From assembly GCF_041060425.1 (NCBI RefSeq), contig NZ_JAULBC010000002.1:1-64000 (forward strand): a stretch of 64,000 bases of DNA, written 5' to 3'. This document shows positions 44,016 through 52,764 of this stretch, one piece after another. This DNA comes from Danxiaibacter flavus (GTDB taxonomy: Bacteria > Bacteroidota > Bacteroidia > Chitinophagales > Chitinophagaceae). The notes under the pieces were generated by a model. It had not been told where the DNA came from, made no database searches, and saw only the letters and a list, made by a program, of their open reading frames with translations. The position numbers were made by a program, and so were the translations under genes. Each line of letters begins with the position of its first letter. Positions within the stretch are counted from its first letter, which is position 1.

Positions 44016-44114
44016 AGTCCGTAGGACTTAAAATTTAATAGAAGCTCTAACATACCAGGCCCCTCTTGTCCGTAGGACATTAACCCCATTTATTTGGTTA
44101 ATATCCTAACGGAC
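44016..44114. repeat. GTCCGTAGGAC hairpin family
   Basis: AGTCC-GTA-GGACT (44016-44028) and TGTCC-GTA-GGACA (44067-44079). The second is also the left arm of a larger hairpin: GTCCGTAGGACATTAACC (44068-44085) pairs, with one mismatch and one bulge, with GGTTAATATCCTAACGGAC (44096-44114). No gene is seen in the whole 43665-44278 gap. Confidence 0.7.
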
Positions 44115-44278
44115 TATGATGTTCTCAATTCGCATATTTCTAATAAGCTTCATTCCAACGGGAAAAATTGATACGCTATGAATCTGTCATTCGCACGACA
44201 GGAGAGCTCTCCCGAATTTTGGCCTGATCGTAATATTATAAGAGCGTTCGGTATTAACTAAACGACATTCGGATTGGA

Positions 44279-45112
44279 TTAGTTGCCATCAATAACCTGG
44301 AATGTAATAGCTTGTCTCTGCCTGTAAATAACTTTTCTTCCATTCTGTTCTGCGGGAATCCATTGATTGCTCTTTTTAATTACCCTTACTGCTTCATCGG
44401 CAGTTCCAAAACCAGGATCATTTTCCGCACGCACTTCAGAAATGCTTCCGTCTTTATTTACAATAAATGAAACGATCACTTTATAGTCACCTGCAGGTGC
44501 ACCATTTTCTGAAGGAATTTCATTTCTAAGATTTCTTCTTAAAAACTTTTCCCATTCAGGAAAGCCACCGGGAAACTTTGCCTGTATTTGCACAGTCTCC
44601 ATGATAGTTTCGTAATCCTTTTCTTTAGTGCCAATTGGTTCTGGAGCGCCTACGCCCTTTGCTTCCACTGGTGGGTTTACATAATCACCGGCTTCTCCGG
44701 GAGTTGTTTGCAAAGAAATCTTTACATCTTCTAAATCCTTATTCTCTGGCACTTCGTCTTGCTTTGTGACTTTTTCGTCAGGTACAATTTCAATCGTCGT
44801 AACCCTCTGCTGAGCTATGGGCTTAGGAGCTTCTACTTTAGGTGGAATTACTTTTGGTTCCTCCTTTTTAGGTTCATCAACAACTTTAGATATAATAACG
44901 TCAATAGCAACTGGTCGCACAATGTTTGGCTTTCTTGAACTTGCGAATATTGAAACACCTATTCCGGAAAAACAAAGCAAAGCCATTCCCGTTAATGCAT
45001 ACAATACTCTTTTGTTGTAGGTCTTTCTTAAATCATAAGCGCCATATGCTTTGTTCCTTCCTTCGAATACGATATCAAGTACATCGGCTTGTAAGATTTT
45101 GTTTGCTTCCAT
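44279..45112 (-). CDS. Energy transducer TonB
   Basis: 277 aa. The short cytoplasmic N-terminus (VLDIVFEGRNKAYGAYDLRK, the usual start of Bacteroidota TonB proteins) precedes one membrane segment at about 36-57. A Pro/Glu/Lys-rich periplasmic spacer (EPKVIPPKVEAPKPIAQQ) follows. The C-terminal TonB domain is at about 190-275 (FPGGFPEWEKFLRRNLRNEI; YKVIVSFIVNKDGSISEVRA; RQRQAITFQVIDG). It couples the proton motive force to TonB-dependent receptors. The receptor encoded at 45456 is separated by a 343-bp array-filled gap, so co-transcription is not assured. Confidence 0.93.
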   Translation of the reverse strand: MEANKILQADVLDIVFEGRNKAYGAYDLRKTYNKRVLYALTGMALLCFSGIGVSIFASSRKPNIVRPVAIDVIISKVVDEPKKEEPKVIPPKVEAPKPIAQQRVTTIEIVPDEKVTKQDEVPENKDLEDVKISLQTTPGEAGDYVNPPVEAKGVGAPEPIGTKEKDYETIMETVQIQAKFPGGFPEWEKFLRRNLRNEIPSENGAPAGDYKVIVSFIVNKDGSISEVRAENDPGFGTADEAVRVIKKSNQWIPAEQNGRKVIYRQRQAITFQVIDGN

Positions 45113-45221
45113 AATTTAAAGGTTTACTATAGAGATTGAGTGAAGCAAAAAAATCCATACGATAAAAAATATATTTTATTATAGCGTGAAAGTGTATGGA
45201 ATTATTGAAGTTTAGAATCAT

Positions 45222-45453
45222 GTGAAGACCGGAAGACCGGAAGACCGGAAGACCGGAAGACATGTAAGACCGTAAGACATGTAAGATCGTAAGATAGTAA
45301 GATGGTAAGAATAAAAAAGAGTTGCATAGATAAAATCTCTGTGCAACTCCGTGCCTACTCCGTGCTCTCTGTGTAACAATTATATCTTTTATAGACCAAG
45401 ATTCTCAGGCAAGACAAAACAACCTGATACCTCATACCTGAAACCTCACACCT
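45222..45453. repeat. Three word arrays in a row upstream of tonB
   Basis: 45222-45320: five near-perfect GAAGACCG units and then GTAAGACCGTAAGACATGTA-type words, the same family as at the lgt/lyase ends. 45325-45385: CTCTGTGCAACTCCGTGCC words as at 6521. 45420-45453: ACCTGATACCTCATACCTG words, ending at the TAG stop of the receptor gene at 45456. Confidence 0.78.
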
Positions 45454-45455
45454 TT

Positions 45456-48323
45456 CTAAAACACATTATACCCAAAACTCACATAATACAATCCACCAAT
45501 GCGGGGGTTACCATATGAGTTGATATAGTAATGATTGGTGATGTTTGTGCCACCCAATTTAATAAGCGATTTTATTGCCGGGAACTTATAACTAACCTGT
45601 GCATCAAGTGTGCTAAATGCACTCACATTGCCAGAGATGAAGGTGCTTTCATTAAAGTAATCATCCTGCCATCTGTAAATAACATTAAAACCCCATCTTT
45701 TCTGATATCCAAAACCATTATTACCAAAACCGATATTGGTGCGGTATTTAGGCGTATTAAACTGTGCCTGGAAATTCTCCGGCACATCTGTTATCTCATC
45801 GGAAAACAGGTTCGCGTTAATAAAAAAGTTATGCTCAAGCAAATATTCAAGTGATACACCATATCCGTAAGTTGACACTTTATTGTTGCTGTTTACTGCT
45901 ACAGAATAGACTGTTGGATTAGCCAGGCCCTGCGGCGTACCGGTTGAAGACTGAAACACATTTAACCTTCCAAGAAAATCCTTATAACGTGCATAATAAA
46001 CATATGCATCAACAAGCACTCTTTGATTAAACAAGCCCTTATAACCCACTTCATAAGAATTAGATGTTTCTGGTTTATATGTACCAAATTGTTGTACCTG
46101 TAATTTGGATGGATCCCCCGATTGTGCAAATGCGAGGAAGCTTGCCTGGGTGTACACAGGATTGGTATCGAAATGATGACCTTCGCGCAGTTGTGGTAAA
46201 CCACCTATCAGGAAAGCCGAACCCGTCTGTAAATTGATCCATTGATTTTGTGTTGTAGGAAATCTGTAAGCGGTTTGATAAGACAACCGTATGTTTTGAT
46301 CTTTCGCTACTCTTATAACACCTGATATACGAGGAGTGAATTTACCTTCAAAGTTTTCGTTCTTATCGTAACGGCCCGAAACGGTTAACTTCAACACATC
46401 TTTAAAGAGCTTTTGTGAGATTTGTGCATAAGCTCCGAATTCGTTGATGTGTATCTTTCCTGCTGTATCGGCAAATAAAGTTCCTTCAGAATTTAAAACA
46501 TACTGTTTCCAGTTACCTCCAACAAGAATATCTGTTCCTTTGTCTCTTAACTTTAATCTGTCAGTTAGATTGTATTGTCCTTCTACCATGTATAAATTGG
46601 AGCGGTCTACAAACAAACCACCCTGGGGAATCGGCTTTTTAACAACCGCATTAAAGAACTGTTTAAACTGATCACTGCCTGCTGCTGGTCTTCCCTGATC
46701 TGCGAACGATCTTGAAGCATTATATAACATGGCCGTATTGCTTATTACTGCTGCCTCTGCGGTGGCTGCCGCTTGTTGTTGATTTTGCCCTGCCGCTATC
46801 GCTGCCTGGTAGGCTGTCTGGAAAACAGTAACAGCTCCCTGAACAAGTGCGCCGGCAAATTGAGGATACCAGCTTCCTGCAGGATTCGCAGCGCTATAAC
46901 TTGGCTTCCACGCTTCGTTGGTAAGCTGTGTGGCCACTGTTGCATTGTAGGAGTCTCCTGCATTTTCCTGCGTCGTATATCCCCTGATAAACCAGTTGGT
47001 TGATTTTAATTCCAGTTTGTATTGCCCCATTTTCATGTTCTTGAGCGAATAGCGGTCGCTACCGGTGTACACCGTGTTTCCTGTTCCCCAATAACCGGAA
47101 AGAGAAGCTGTTAATTTATCAGTAAGCTTATAATATATTCCACCAGAGACCTTAAGATTTTTGGTAACCGGATCAATCACATTCTGCTCTTTATACCCTG
47201 TTCGTGAAACGCTAAGTGGAGAGGCTAAAAAAGGCTGCATGATCTGGGTAACTACCGGTTGCTGCTGTGCAGGTAAAGTCGCGATCACTCCTTGTATGAA
47301 AGGCGTTTGACTGCTACGGATATCCAGCGTTGTTTCATCACCATACACGTTCACGCCGTTGTAATTTGGGTCAGACATCCTGTTGCCTCCTTTAACAGAA
47401 AAAGTGTTTACGTTGTAGTTGGAGCTGTCATATGCAGCCCAATCGTTCGCTCTTACATATTGTGCAGCGACTTTAAACGCAAATTTTTCTCCTATTTTAT
47501 GTGCCCAGCGCAATGAATAATCCTGGTAGGCAGACGCGTCTTGCACCGGGCTGTTTATGTTCATTACTCCACCTTTTACCTGCACACTTAAGCCTGTGTA
47601 TTTGAAAGGATCTTTACTATTGATGATGATCGTTCCGTTCATACCACCCGGACCGTACAGGGCTGAAGAAGCACCTCCAAGAAGTTCCATGCTTTCTACA
47701 TCAAGCTCGGTTAAGCCAATTACGCTTCCCACAGAAAAATTGAGTCCCGGCGCCTGGTTATCCATCCCATCCACAATCTGGTTCAAACGCGTATTACCAC
47801 TTCCACTAAAACCACGGGTGGTTGGTGTTTTAAATGTCAGGCTGGAAGTGGTCATATCAACCCCTTTCAGGTTACCGATCACATCATAATAGCTGGTTGC
47901 CGGCGCATTGCGGATGGTTGCAGTATTAACCCTTTCAATAGATACCGGTGATTCCATTATACGTTCCGGCACACGTGACGCCGCAACCACGATATCTTCG
48001 CCCAGTACATAAGATGGGGCCAGAGACACTTCAACAACCTGGTTAACACCTGTATATTGCATTTCCTGCGTTCTAAAACCTATGGAGGCAAAAACCAGCG
48101 TAAAAGGAGGTGCTTGTGTCGAAGTGAAACGGAATCTTCCTTTTTCATCTGTAAAAGTGCCGGAATTGGAATTTTTTATCAGTACGGAAACAGCAGGAAG
48201 CGTTTCCTTTGTTGATGCGTTTTTAACCGTTCCGGTAATGGTGATTGCATTTTGCCCTACGGCCATTAATGTAATTAATGGGGATAGCAATATCGTCAGA
48301 ATTCTTGTCGTAGTAGCTCTCAT
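45456..48323 (-). CDS. TonB-dependent receptor
   Basis: About 955 aa from the ATG at 48323, which gives a proper signal peptide (ILTILLSPLITLMAVGQNA); the upstream start would add 14 residues. A carboxypeptidase-regulatory-like domain at about 25-105 (ITITGTVKNASTKETLPAVS) precedes a plug (VVAASRVPERIMESPVSIER; TTRGFSGSGNTRLNQIVDGM; SVGSVIGLTELDVESMELLG; GGASSALYGPGGMNGTI). The C-terminal barrel ends GGLYYVSFGYNVF. It resembles siderophore or vitamin receptors more than SusC, and no SusD is present. The substrate is unknown. It is divergent from purC with about 120 bp between the starts. Confidence 0.92.
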   Translation of the reverse strand: MRATTTRILTILLSPLITLMAVGQNAITITGTVKNASTKETLPAVSVLIKNSNSGTFTDEKGRFRFTSTQAPPFTLVFASIGFRTQEMQYTGVNQVVEVSLAPSYVLGEDIVVAASRVPERIMESPVSIERVNTATIRNAPATSYYDVIGNLKGVDMTTSSLTFKTPTTRGFSGSGNTRLNQIVDGMDNQAPGLNFSVGSVIGLTELDVESMELLGGASSALYGPGGMNGTIIINSKDPFKYTGLSVQVKGGVMNINSPVQDASAYQDYSLRWAHKIGEKFAFKVAAQYVRANDWAAYDSSNYNVNTFSVKGGNRMSDPNYNGVNVYGDETTLDIRSSQTPFIQGVIATLPAQQQPVVTQIMQPFLASPLSVSRTGYKEQNVIDPVTKNLKVSGGIYYKLTDKLTASLSGYWGTGNTVYTGSDRYSLKNMKMGQYKLELKSTNWFIRGYTTQENAGDSYNATVATQLTNEAWKPSYSAANPAGSWYPQFAGALVQGAVTVFQTAYQAAIAAGQNQQQAAATAEAAVISNTAMLYNASRSFADQGRPAAGSDQFKQFFNAVVKKPIPQGGLFVDRSNLYMVEGQYNLTDRLKLRDKGTDILVGGNWKQYVLNSEGTLFADTAGKIHINEFGAYAQISQKLFKDVLKLTVSGRYDKNENFEGKFTPRISGVIRVAKDQNIRLSYQTAYRFPTTQNQWINLQTGSAFLIGGLPQLREGHHFDTNPVYTQASFLAFAQSGDPSKLQVQQFGTYKPETSNSYEVGYKGLFNQRVLVDAYVYYARYKDFLGRLNVFQSSTGTPQGLANPTVYSVAVNSNNKVSTYGYGVSLEYLLEHNFFINANLFSDEITDVPENFQAQFNTPKYRTNIGFGNNGFGYQKRWGFNVIYRWQDDYFNESTFISGNVSAFSTLDAQVSYKFPAIKSLIKLGGTNITNHYYINSYGNPRIGGLYYVSFGYNVF

Positions 48324-48399
48324 ATGCAAACAAGTTTTAGTTAGTAAACGCCGGAAAAATAGCATTTGTTCTTACCAATTAAAATTTTTCTTCTAAACA

Positions 48400-48433
48400 T
48401 TTGTTCGTATCAAAAAAATCGTGCTAATCTTTG
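48400..48433 (+). promoter_or_regulatory. purC promoter
   Basis: TTTG at 48400-48403, a 21-bp spacer, and TAATCTTTG at 48425-48433 (one base longer than TAnnTTTG). Spacing is identical to that at guaB. The leader to the first ATG (48447) would be under 10 nt. Confidence 0.5.
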
Positions 48434-48458
48434 CGGTTATTACTAAATGTGTATAAAA

Positions 48459-49391
48459 ATGGCTTCATTTCAATTTCCTGATCAGACTGCATTTTATAAA
48501 GGCAAGGTTAGAGATGTATATACAATTAATGAAAACTGGCTGGTAATGGTTGCCAGCAACCGTATTTCTGCGTTCGATGTAATTCTGCCAAGACCTATTC
48601 CTTATAAAGGACAAGTTCTTAACCAAATAGCTGCATACATGCTGAATGCAACAAAAGATATTTGCCCTAACTGGTTAACGGTTTCACCTGCCCCTAACGT
48701 ATCTATCGGAAAAAAATGCAAGCCATTCAGAATTGAAATGGTGGTACGTGGTAATCTTACCGGTCACGCATGGCGCACTTATGCAAGCGGAAAAAGAGAG
48801 TTATGCGGTGTCGCTCTTCCTGAAGGGCTGAAAGAAAATGATTATTTCCCCACCCCAATCATTACGCCTTCAACAAAAGCTGAAGAAGGTCATGATGAAG
48901 ATATTTCCCAAAAAGAGATTATAGAAAAAGGCCTGGCAACACAAGAAGAATGGGCCATTCTTGAAAAATACACCCTGGCGCTGTTTGAAAGGGGAAAAGA
49001 AATTGCGGCTAAAAGAGGTCTGATTCTCGTTGACACAAAATATGAGTTCGGTTTGCTGGATGGTGAAGTTTATTTGATGGACGAGATCCACACGCCTGAT
49101 TCTTCCCGCTATTTTTATGCTGATGGATTTGAAGAAAGACAAACAGCGGGCGAAAGACAAAAGCAGTTAAGTAAAGAATTTGTTCGTGAATGGCTGATCG
49201 AAAACAACTTCATGGGTAAAGAAGGTCAGACTGTTCCGGAAATGAATGATGAATGGGTGAATACAATTTCAAAAAGATATATTGAACTGTATGAGAAAGT
49301 AATTGGAGAAAAATTTCATCCGGAAGAGCTAAGCGATGAGGAAACAGAAAAAAGGATTATAGAAAGCCTTAAAGAGATCAAAGCGCTATAA
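48459..49391 (+). CDS. purC: Phosphoribosylaminoimidazole-succinocarboxamide synthase (SAICAR synthetase)
   Basis: Joins CAIR and aspartate with ATP in purine synthesis. 310 aa from MASFQFPDQT; the ATG at 48447 would add four residues and cannot be excluded. Landmarks are YKGKVRDVYTINENWLVMVA, SNRISAFDVILPRPIPYKGQ, EMVVRGNLTGHAWRTY, TPSTKAEEGHDEDISQKEII, LVDTKYEFGLLDGEVYLMDE and HTPDSSRYF. It is the long form (~310 aa) seen in Bacteroidota and eukaryotes, not the ~240-aa enterobacterial one. It is monocistronic with a terminator. Confidence 0.96.
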   Translation: MASFQFPDQTAFYKGKVRDVYTINENWLVMVASNRISAFDVILPRPIPYKGQVLNQIAAYMLNATKDICPNWLTVSPAPNVSIGKKCKPFRIEMVVRGNLTGHAWRTYASGKRELCGVALPEGLKENDYFPTPIITPSTKAEEGHDEDISQKEIIEKGLATQEEWAILEKYTLALFERGKEIAAKRGLILVDTKYEFGLLDGEVYLMDEIHTPDSSRYFYADGFEERQTAGERQKQLSKEFVREWLIENNFMGKEGQTVPEMNDEWVNTISKRYIELYEKVIGEKFHPEELSDEETEKRIIESLKEIKAL

Positions 49392-49407
49392 AATTCAGCA
49401 CCGTTTT

Positions 49408-49443
49408 TTATCAAGTACGAGTTACGAAATACGAAGTACTCAA
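49408..49443. repeat. ACGAAGTAC word array after purC
   Basis: Words AAGTACGAGTTACGAAATAC and GAAGTACTCAAG about 20 bp after the purC stop. Confidence 0.6.
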
Positions 49444-49508
49444 GTTTGACACGTTCTTTCTTTTGTAACTGTTAAGGATCGGGATTTTTTTTACAATCAG
49501 AAGTGCGT

Positions 49509-49543
49509 AAAAGGCAAAGCAACAAACATTGCTTTGCCTTTTT
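49509..49543. terminator. Bidirectional terminator between purC and the barrel gene
   Basis: Arms AAAAGGCAAAGCAA and TTGCTTTGCCTTTT with a 6-nt loop and T-runs on both strands, between convergent genes. Confidence 0.85.
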
Positions 49544-49575
49544 ATTTGCGACCGGAATACAGTAGCTAGTTATAT

Positions 49576-50154
49576 TTATTGCTGGCCTTTTACAGCTGCC
49601 TTTGCTTTGCTGAATGGCAAAAAGATCGTAAAACCTACGTTAATGGTAAGATTACTTGCAAAAGGTTCGGATCCAAAACCCACCAGGCCATTATACTTAA
49701 GTAATCCTTCCAGGCCTATGTTCGGTGTAACAAAATAGGTCATACCAGGACCAAACCCAAACAGGAAACCGTTTGTAGAGCTGTTGGTTTCGGCAATAAT
49801 GGTACCGGCAACGCCGGCTGTTGCTTCGGCAAAAAAACGGGTATGTTTTAGTACGTTAATTGCTGCATCGTTTACGTAGTACCGTCCCAATGCGGCAACA
49901 GCCCAATTGGTAGATGGTTCAATGCCTTTTTGTGCCTGAATTCCGTAATTTAATTTTGCACCCAAAGCAATATTGTCTTTAACAAACCACGCTGCATACG
50001 GATTAATATCAACGCTGGATTGAGAGCCTGTATTTAACCCAATCTTAAAATTGGCAATGTCTGCACCTATAATCGTACTTCCTTTTTCCAATTGTGCATT
50101 AGCAACACCGCAGAAAGCTATTAAGCCTGCAAAAAATAACGCTACTTTTTTCAT
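49576..50154 (-). CDS. Small outer-membrane beta-barrel protein
   Basis: 192 aa. Signal peptide MKKVALFFAGLIAFCGVANA, then alternating-hydrophobicity strands (STIIGADIANFKIGLNTGSQ; FVKDNIALGAKLNYGIQAQK; NLTINVGFTIFLPF) as in the OmpW/outer-membrane beta-barrel (PF13505-like) proteins. About eight strands. The role is unknown. Confidence 0.82.
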   Translation of the reverse strand: MKKVALFFAGLIAFCGVANAQLEKGSTIIGADIANFKIGLNTGSQSSVDINPYAAWFVKDNIALGAKLNYGIQAQKGIEPSTNWAVAALGRYYVNDAAINVLKHTRFFAEATAGVAGTIIAETNSSTNGFLFGFGPGMTYFVTPNIGLEGLLKYNGLVGFGSEPFASNLTINVGFTIFLPFSKAKAAVKGQQ

Positions 50155-50362
50155 TTGAATAGTTTTTAGAATTAAATAATGTTTAGAGTACTGATTATCA
50201 AAATGAAATTAGTCGAATCAGACTAGTTTGGTTCATTGGAACGGGTTGCAGCTTTCTAGTAACTTATGAATTTCAAAACTCAAAAGCTTACCATAGTTAA
50301 CCAACGAAATAGTTTTTTGTTTAAAAACATGATATTTTTTAATCAATTATTAGTCCGGTTAA
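50155..50362. other. Intergenic region, nothing recognised
   Basis: A/T-rich. It contains no convincing promoter, hairpin or open frame. Confidence 0.3.
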
Positions 50363-50364
50363 TT

Positions 50365-50640
50365 TCTGATTTTATGATCGCTGATGTCTGATTTCTCTCT
50401 GTTCAACAGAAAAACAATCTTTCAACTCTTCATATTCAAAGAGGAAAAAGTCACACTCAACAAATCTGACATCAATAAATCCTTACATCAGCCATTAAAA
50501 GCTGTTTCTGATTTTATGATCGCTGATCTCTGATTTCCTTTGTTCAGCAGAAAAACAAATACTTGAACTCTTCCTGTTCAAAGAACGAAAGAATCACACT
50601 CAATCGTTACTTCTTCAACAATTGTCAGAACCATCATCGC
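50365..50640. repeat. Tandem 142-bp direct duplication upstream of the sigma-factor gene
   Basis: Two diverged copies, starting at 50365 and 50507. Each opens with TCTGATTTTATGATCGCTGA and continues with words such as CTGATTTC, GTTCAACAGAAAAACAA / GTTCAGCAGAAAAACAA, TTCAAAGA and CACACTCAA. The rest of the gap to the sigma-factor gene has scattered CAGACATCAGACATTC words. No gene is visible. Confidence 0.7.
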
Positions 50641-50895
50641 CACCCGGATCAGACGTCAAAAAATCAGACATCAGACATTCACTATGCTTATTGCTTTTTT
50701 AGGTAACAATCAATTAATATGCCCCAACACAGTATGGTTTTAACTTGCGCCCGAAATTGATGAAATTATGCTCCTCTGTTGCTGCAATGATTCTTATTTG
50801 ATGATGAATAGGGTAAAAAAATACACATGGCATTTAAAGCTTTGTAATGATTTAATCTTAAATTGCTCTTTAACTGCTTCAAATATTTTATTGTC

Positions 50896-51438
50896 TTGAA
50901 TACGATTGCTGCTTTGAAAGATGGGGACCAACTTGTCTTTGACCAGGTATTTTACCAGTACCATGGCAACGTTTATGCGTATGTTTTAAACAAAACAAAT
51001 TCTTTGTACCTGGCTGAAGAAACCACACAGCTTACCTTTATCAAGCTATGGCAAACACGCAAAAACTTAAATGAAGAACTGTCTTTATTCACACAGCTTT
51101 TCCGTATTGCCAGAACTACTATGATCGACCTTATCAGGAAACAAAACAACAACGAGCTGCACACCCGTCAGCTAACAGCACTTAATGAACGCAATGATGT
51201 TTGGGAGAAAGTAAGCGAACGCGAGCTGAACGAACGCATGCACGCCTCTTTAAAAAATATGCCTGATGTAAGAAGAAAAGTGTTTGAAATGAGCCGCGTT
51301 AAAGGCATGAGCTATAAGGCAATAGCTATGGAACTCTCTATTTCCGTTAAAACCGTTGAAAGCCATATATACCAGGCAATAAAACAGCTCAGGCATCTCA
51401 TAACGCTATTGCTTCCCATAATTTTTACTTTTTCTTAG
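50896..51438 (+). CDS. ECF-type RNA polymerase sigma-70 factor
   Basis: About 181 aa. Sigma region 2 spans roughly residues 10-75 (LVFDQVFYQYHGNVYAYVLN; LAEETTQLTFIKLWQTRKNL) and region 4 the C-terminal third (KNMPDVRRKVFEMSRVKGMS, then YKAIAMELSISVKTVESHIY). It is followed 60 bp later by a FecR anti-sigma gene and then SusC/SusD, the standard Bacteroidota sigma/anti-sigma-controlled uptake system. There is no ATG near the expected start. TTG at 50896 (NTIAALKDGD) fits family alignments best, and TTG at 50863 would add 11 residues. Confidence 0.92.
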   Translation: MNTIAALKDGDQLVFDQVFYQYHGNVYAYVLNKTNSLYLAEETTQLTFIKLWQTRKNLNEELSLFTQLFRIARTTMIDLIRKQNNNELHTRQLTALNERNDVWEKVSERELNERMHASLKNMPDVRRKVFEMSRVKGMSYKAIAMELSISVKTVESHIYQAIKQLRHLITLLLPIIFTFS

Positions 51439-51498
51439 TACCGGCTAAGGGTTCTTTGATTTTCAAACGTATCCATTATAGCAACAACACTTATAGGA

Positions 51499-52578
51499 AT
51501 GATCAGCCAGGAATTAATAGAGCGGTTTTTACGGAATGAGTGTACTGCTAATGAAAAAGAACAGGTGCTTCGATATCTTGACGAACATCCGGATGAACTT
51601 GATGCTTTTTTTCCTGCAGAAGAATGCTTTAATGCAGATAATAATGCACCGGATAAAGAAACATCAGAGCGGATGCTGGACCATGTTCACCGTCAGATAG
51701 AAAAAAAGAACAACGTTGTTTCACTATACAGACGATTAATAGCTGCAGCATCAATTATACTTGTTTGTGGAGCTGCATGGATATGGACAGGTCAGCATAA
51801 TAAACAAACAGGCAAAGACATCGCAGCTATAGCATCAACCTCTTCCGAAAAAAACATTTTACAAAAAAGATTCAACACTACTGATAAAGTAATTACGATA
51901 ACAATGCCCGATGGTACTGTTATTGACTTACAGCCCGCAAGCGGGATTAGCTTCCCCGAACCTTTTGGAAAAGACAACCAACGCACAATCTACTTAAATG
52001 GAGAGGCAATGTTTAAAGTTGCAAAAGACAAAACAAAGCCTTTTACAGTTTATACTGGTGGCATTTCAACAACAGCGCTGGGCACATCGTTCAATATTCG
52101 TTATTATGACGAAAAAGGTATTACAAGTGTAGCGTTGTATACTGGCAAAGTGGTGATTAAACCGGCTGGAACAACTGAAAAAAGCCTAGATGATGATGTG
52201 TATCTGACACCCGGACAACAACTTTTGTACAATCGCCAAACCAGGCATGCACAAGTGCAGCTGATCCTTAAAAAGGACCTGAACGGGGGCCGCAATAAAC
52301 TGGTAAGTGCAAGACAAAAATATACAGGTGCCGTTGTAAAAAAACCAACGTGGTATATGTTTAACGGACAAACACTTGAACAAGTTTTGGATCAGTTAAG
52401 TGTCTATTATAACGTGGATATTGAATACGTACCTGCGGAAATTGACGATAAATACTTTACAGCAAAATTTGACACAACCGACGCGGTTGATCAGATATTG
52501 CGTGATATAGCAACATTGAATCAACTGAATCTGAAAAAGGAAGAAGGCAAATATATCATTCGGAAAAATCATCATTAA
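51499..52578 (+). CDS. FecR-family anti-sigma factor
   Basis: 359 aa. The N-terminal cytoplasmic sigma-binding part (LIERFLRNECTANEKEQVLR) is followed by one membrane segment at about 78-95 (LIAAASIILVCGAAWIW). The periplasmic FecR domain is at about 125-220 (TITMPDGTVIDLQPASGISF; FTVYTGGISTTALGTSFNIR). A DUF4974 C-terminal domain runs from about 285 (WYMFNGQTLEQVLDQLSVYY; QILRDIATLNQLNLKKEEGK). It holds the sigma factor until the outer-membrane transporter signals substrate. The gene order is sigma, anti-sigma, SusC, SusD. Confidence 0.94.
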   Translation: MISQELIERFLRNECTANEKEQVLRYLDEHPDELDAFFPAEECFNADNNAPDKETSERMLDHVHRQIEKKNNVVSLYRRLIAAASIILVCGAAWIWTGQHNKQTGKDIAAIASTSSEKNILQKRFNTTDKVITITMPDGTVIDLQPASGISFPEPFGKDNQRTIYLNGEAMFKVAKDKTKPFTVYTGGISTTALGTSFNIRYYDEKGITSVALYTGKVVIKPAGTTEKSLDDDVYLTPGQQLLYNRQTRHAQVQLILKKDLNGGRNKLVSARQKYTGAVVKKPTWYMFNGQTLEQVLDQLSVYYNVDIEYVPAEIDDKYFTAKFDTTDAVDQILRDIATLNQLNLKKEEGKYIIRKNHH

Positions 52579-52764
52579 ATAAACGGGCCCCGAAAATTTA
52601 ACTGCCAAAACATGGCAAGGGTATGTTATTGGGTACACCCGGCAACGGATGATTATTGAAACACATTAATCAGCATTAAATCATACAACAAAGCAGATTA
52701 AAACCTGGCCATGTGCATATACACGTGGATGTAATCCCTTTTTACAAACTAAAGAAAACTGAGT
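52579..52764. promoter_or_regulatory. Region upstream of SusC with an imperfect palindrome
   Basis: At 52709-52728, CCATGTGCATATACACGTGG is symmetric at 16 of 20 positions, 37 bp before the SusC ATG. It could be an operator or part of a sigma-dependent promoter. No TAnnTTTG element is seen, consistent with use of the ECF sigma factor. Confidence 0.4.

Noticed and set aside
44279..48323. tonB and the adjacent receptor as one operon
   Set aside because: 343 bp of arrays separate them and the pairing is not needed functionally; left as neighbours only.
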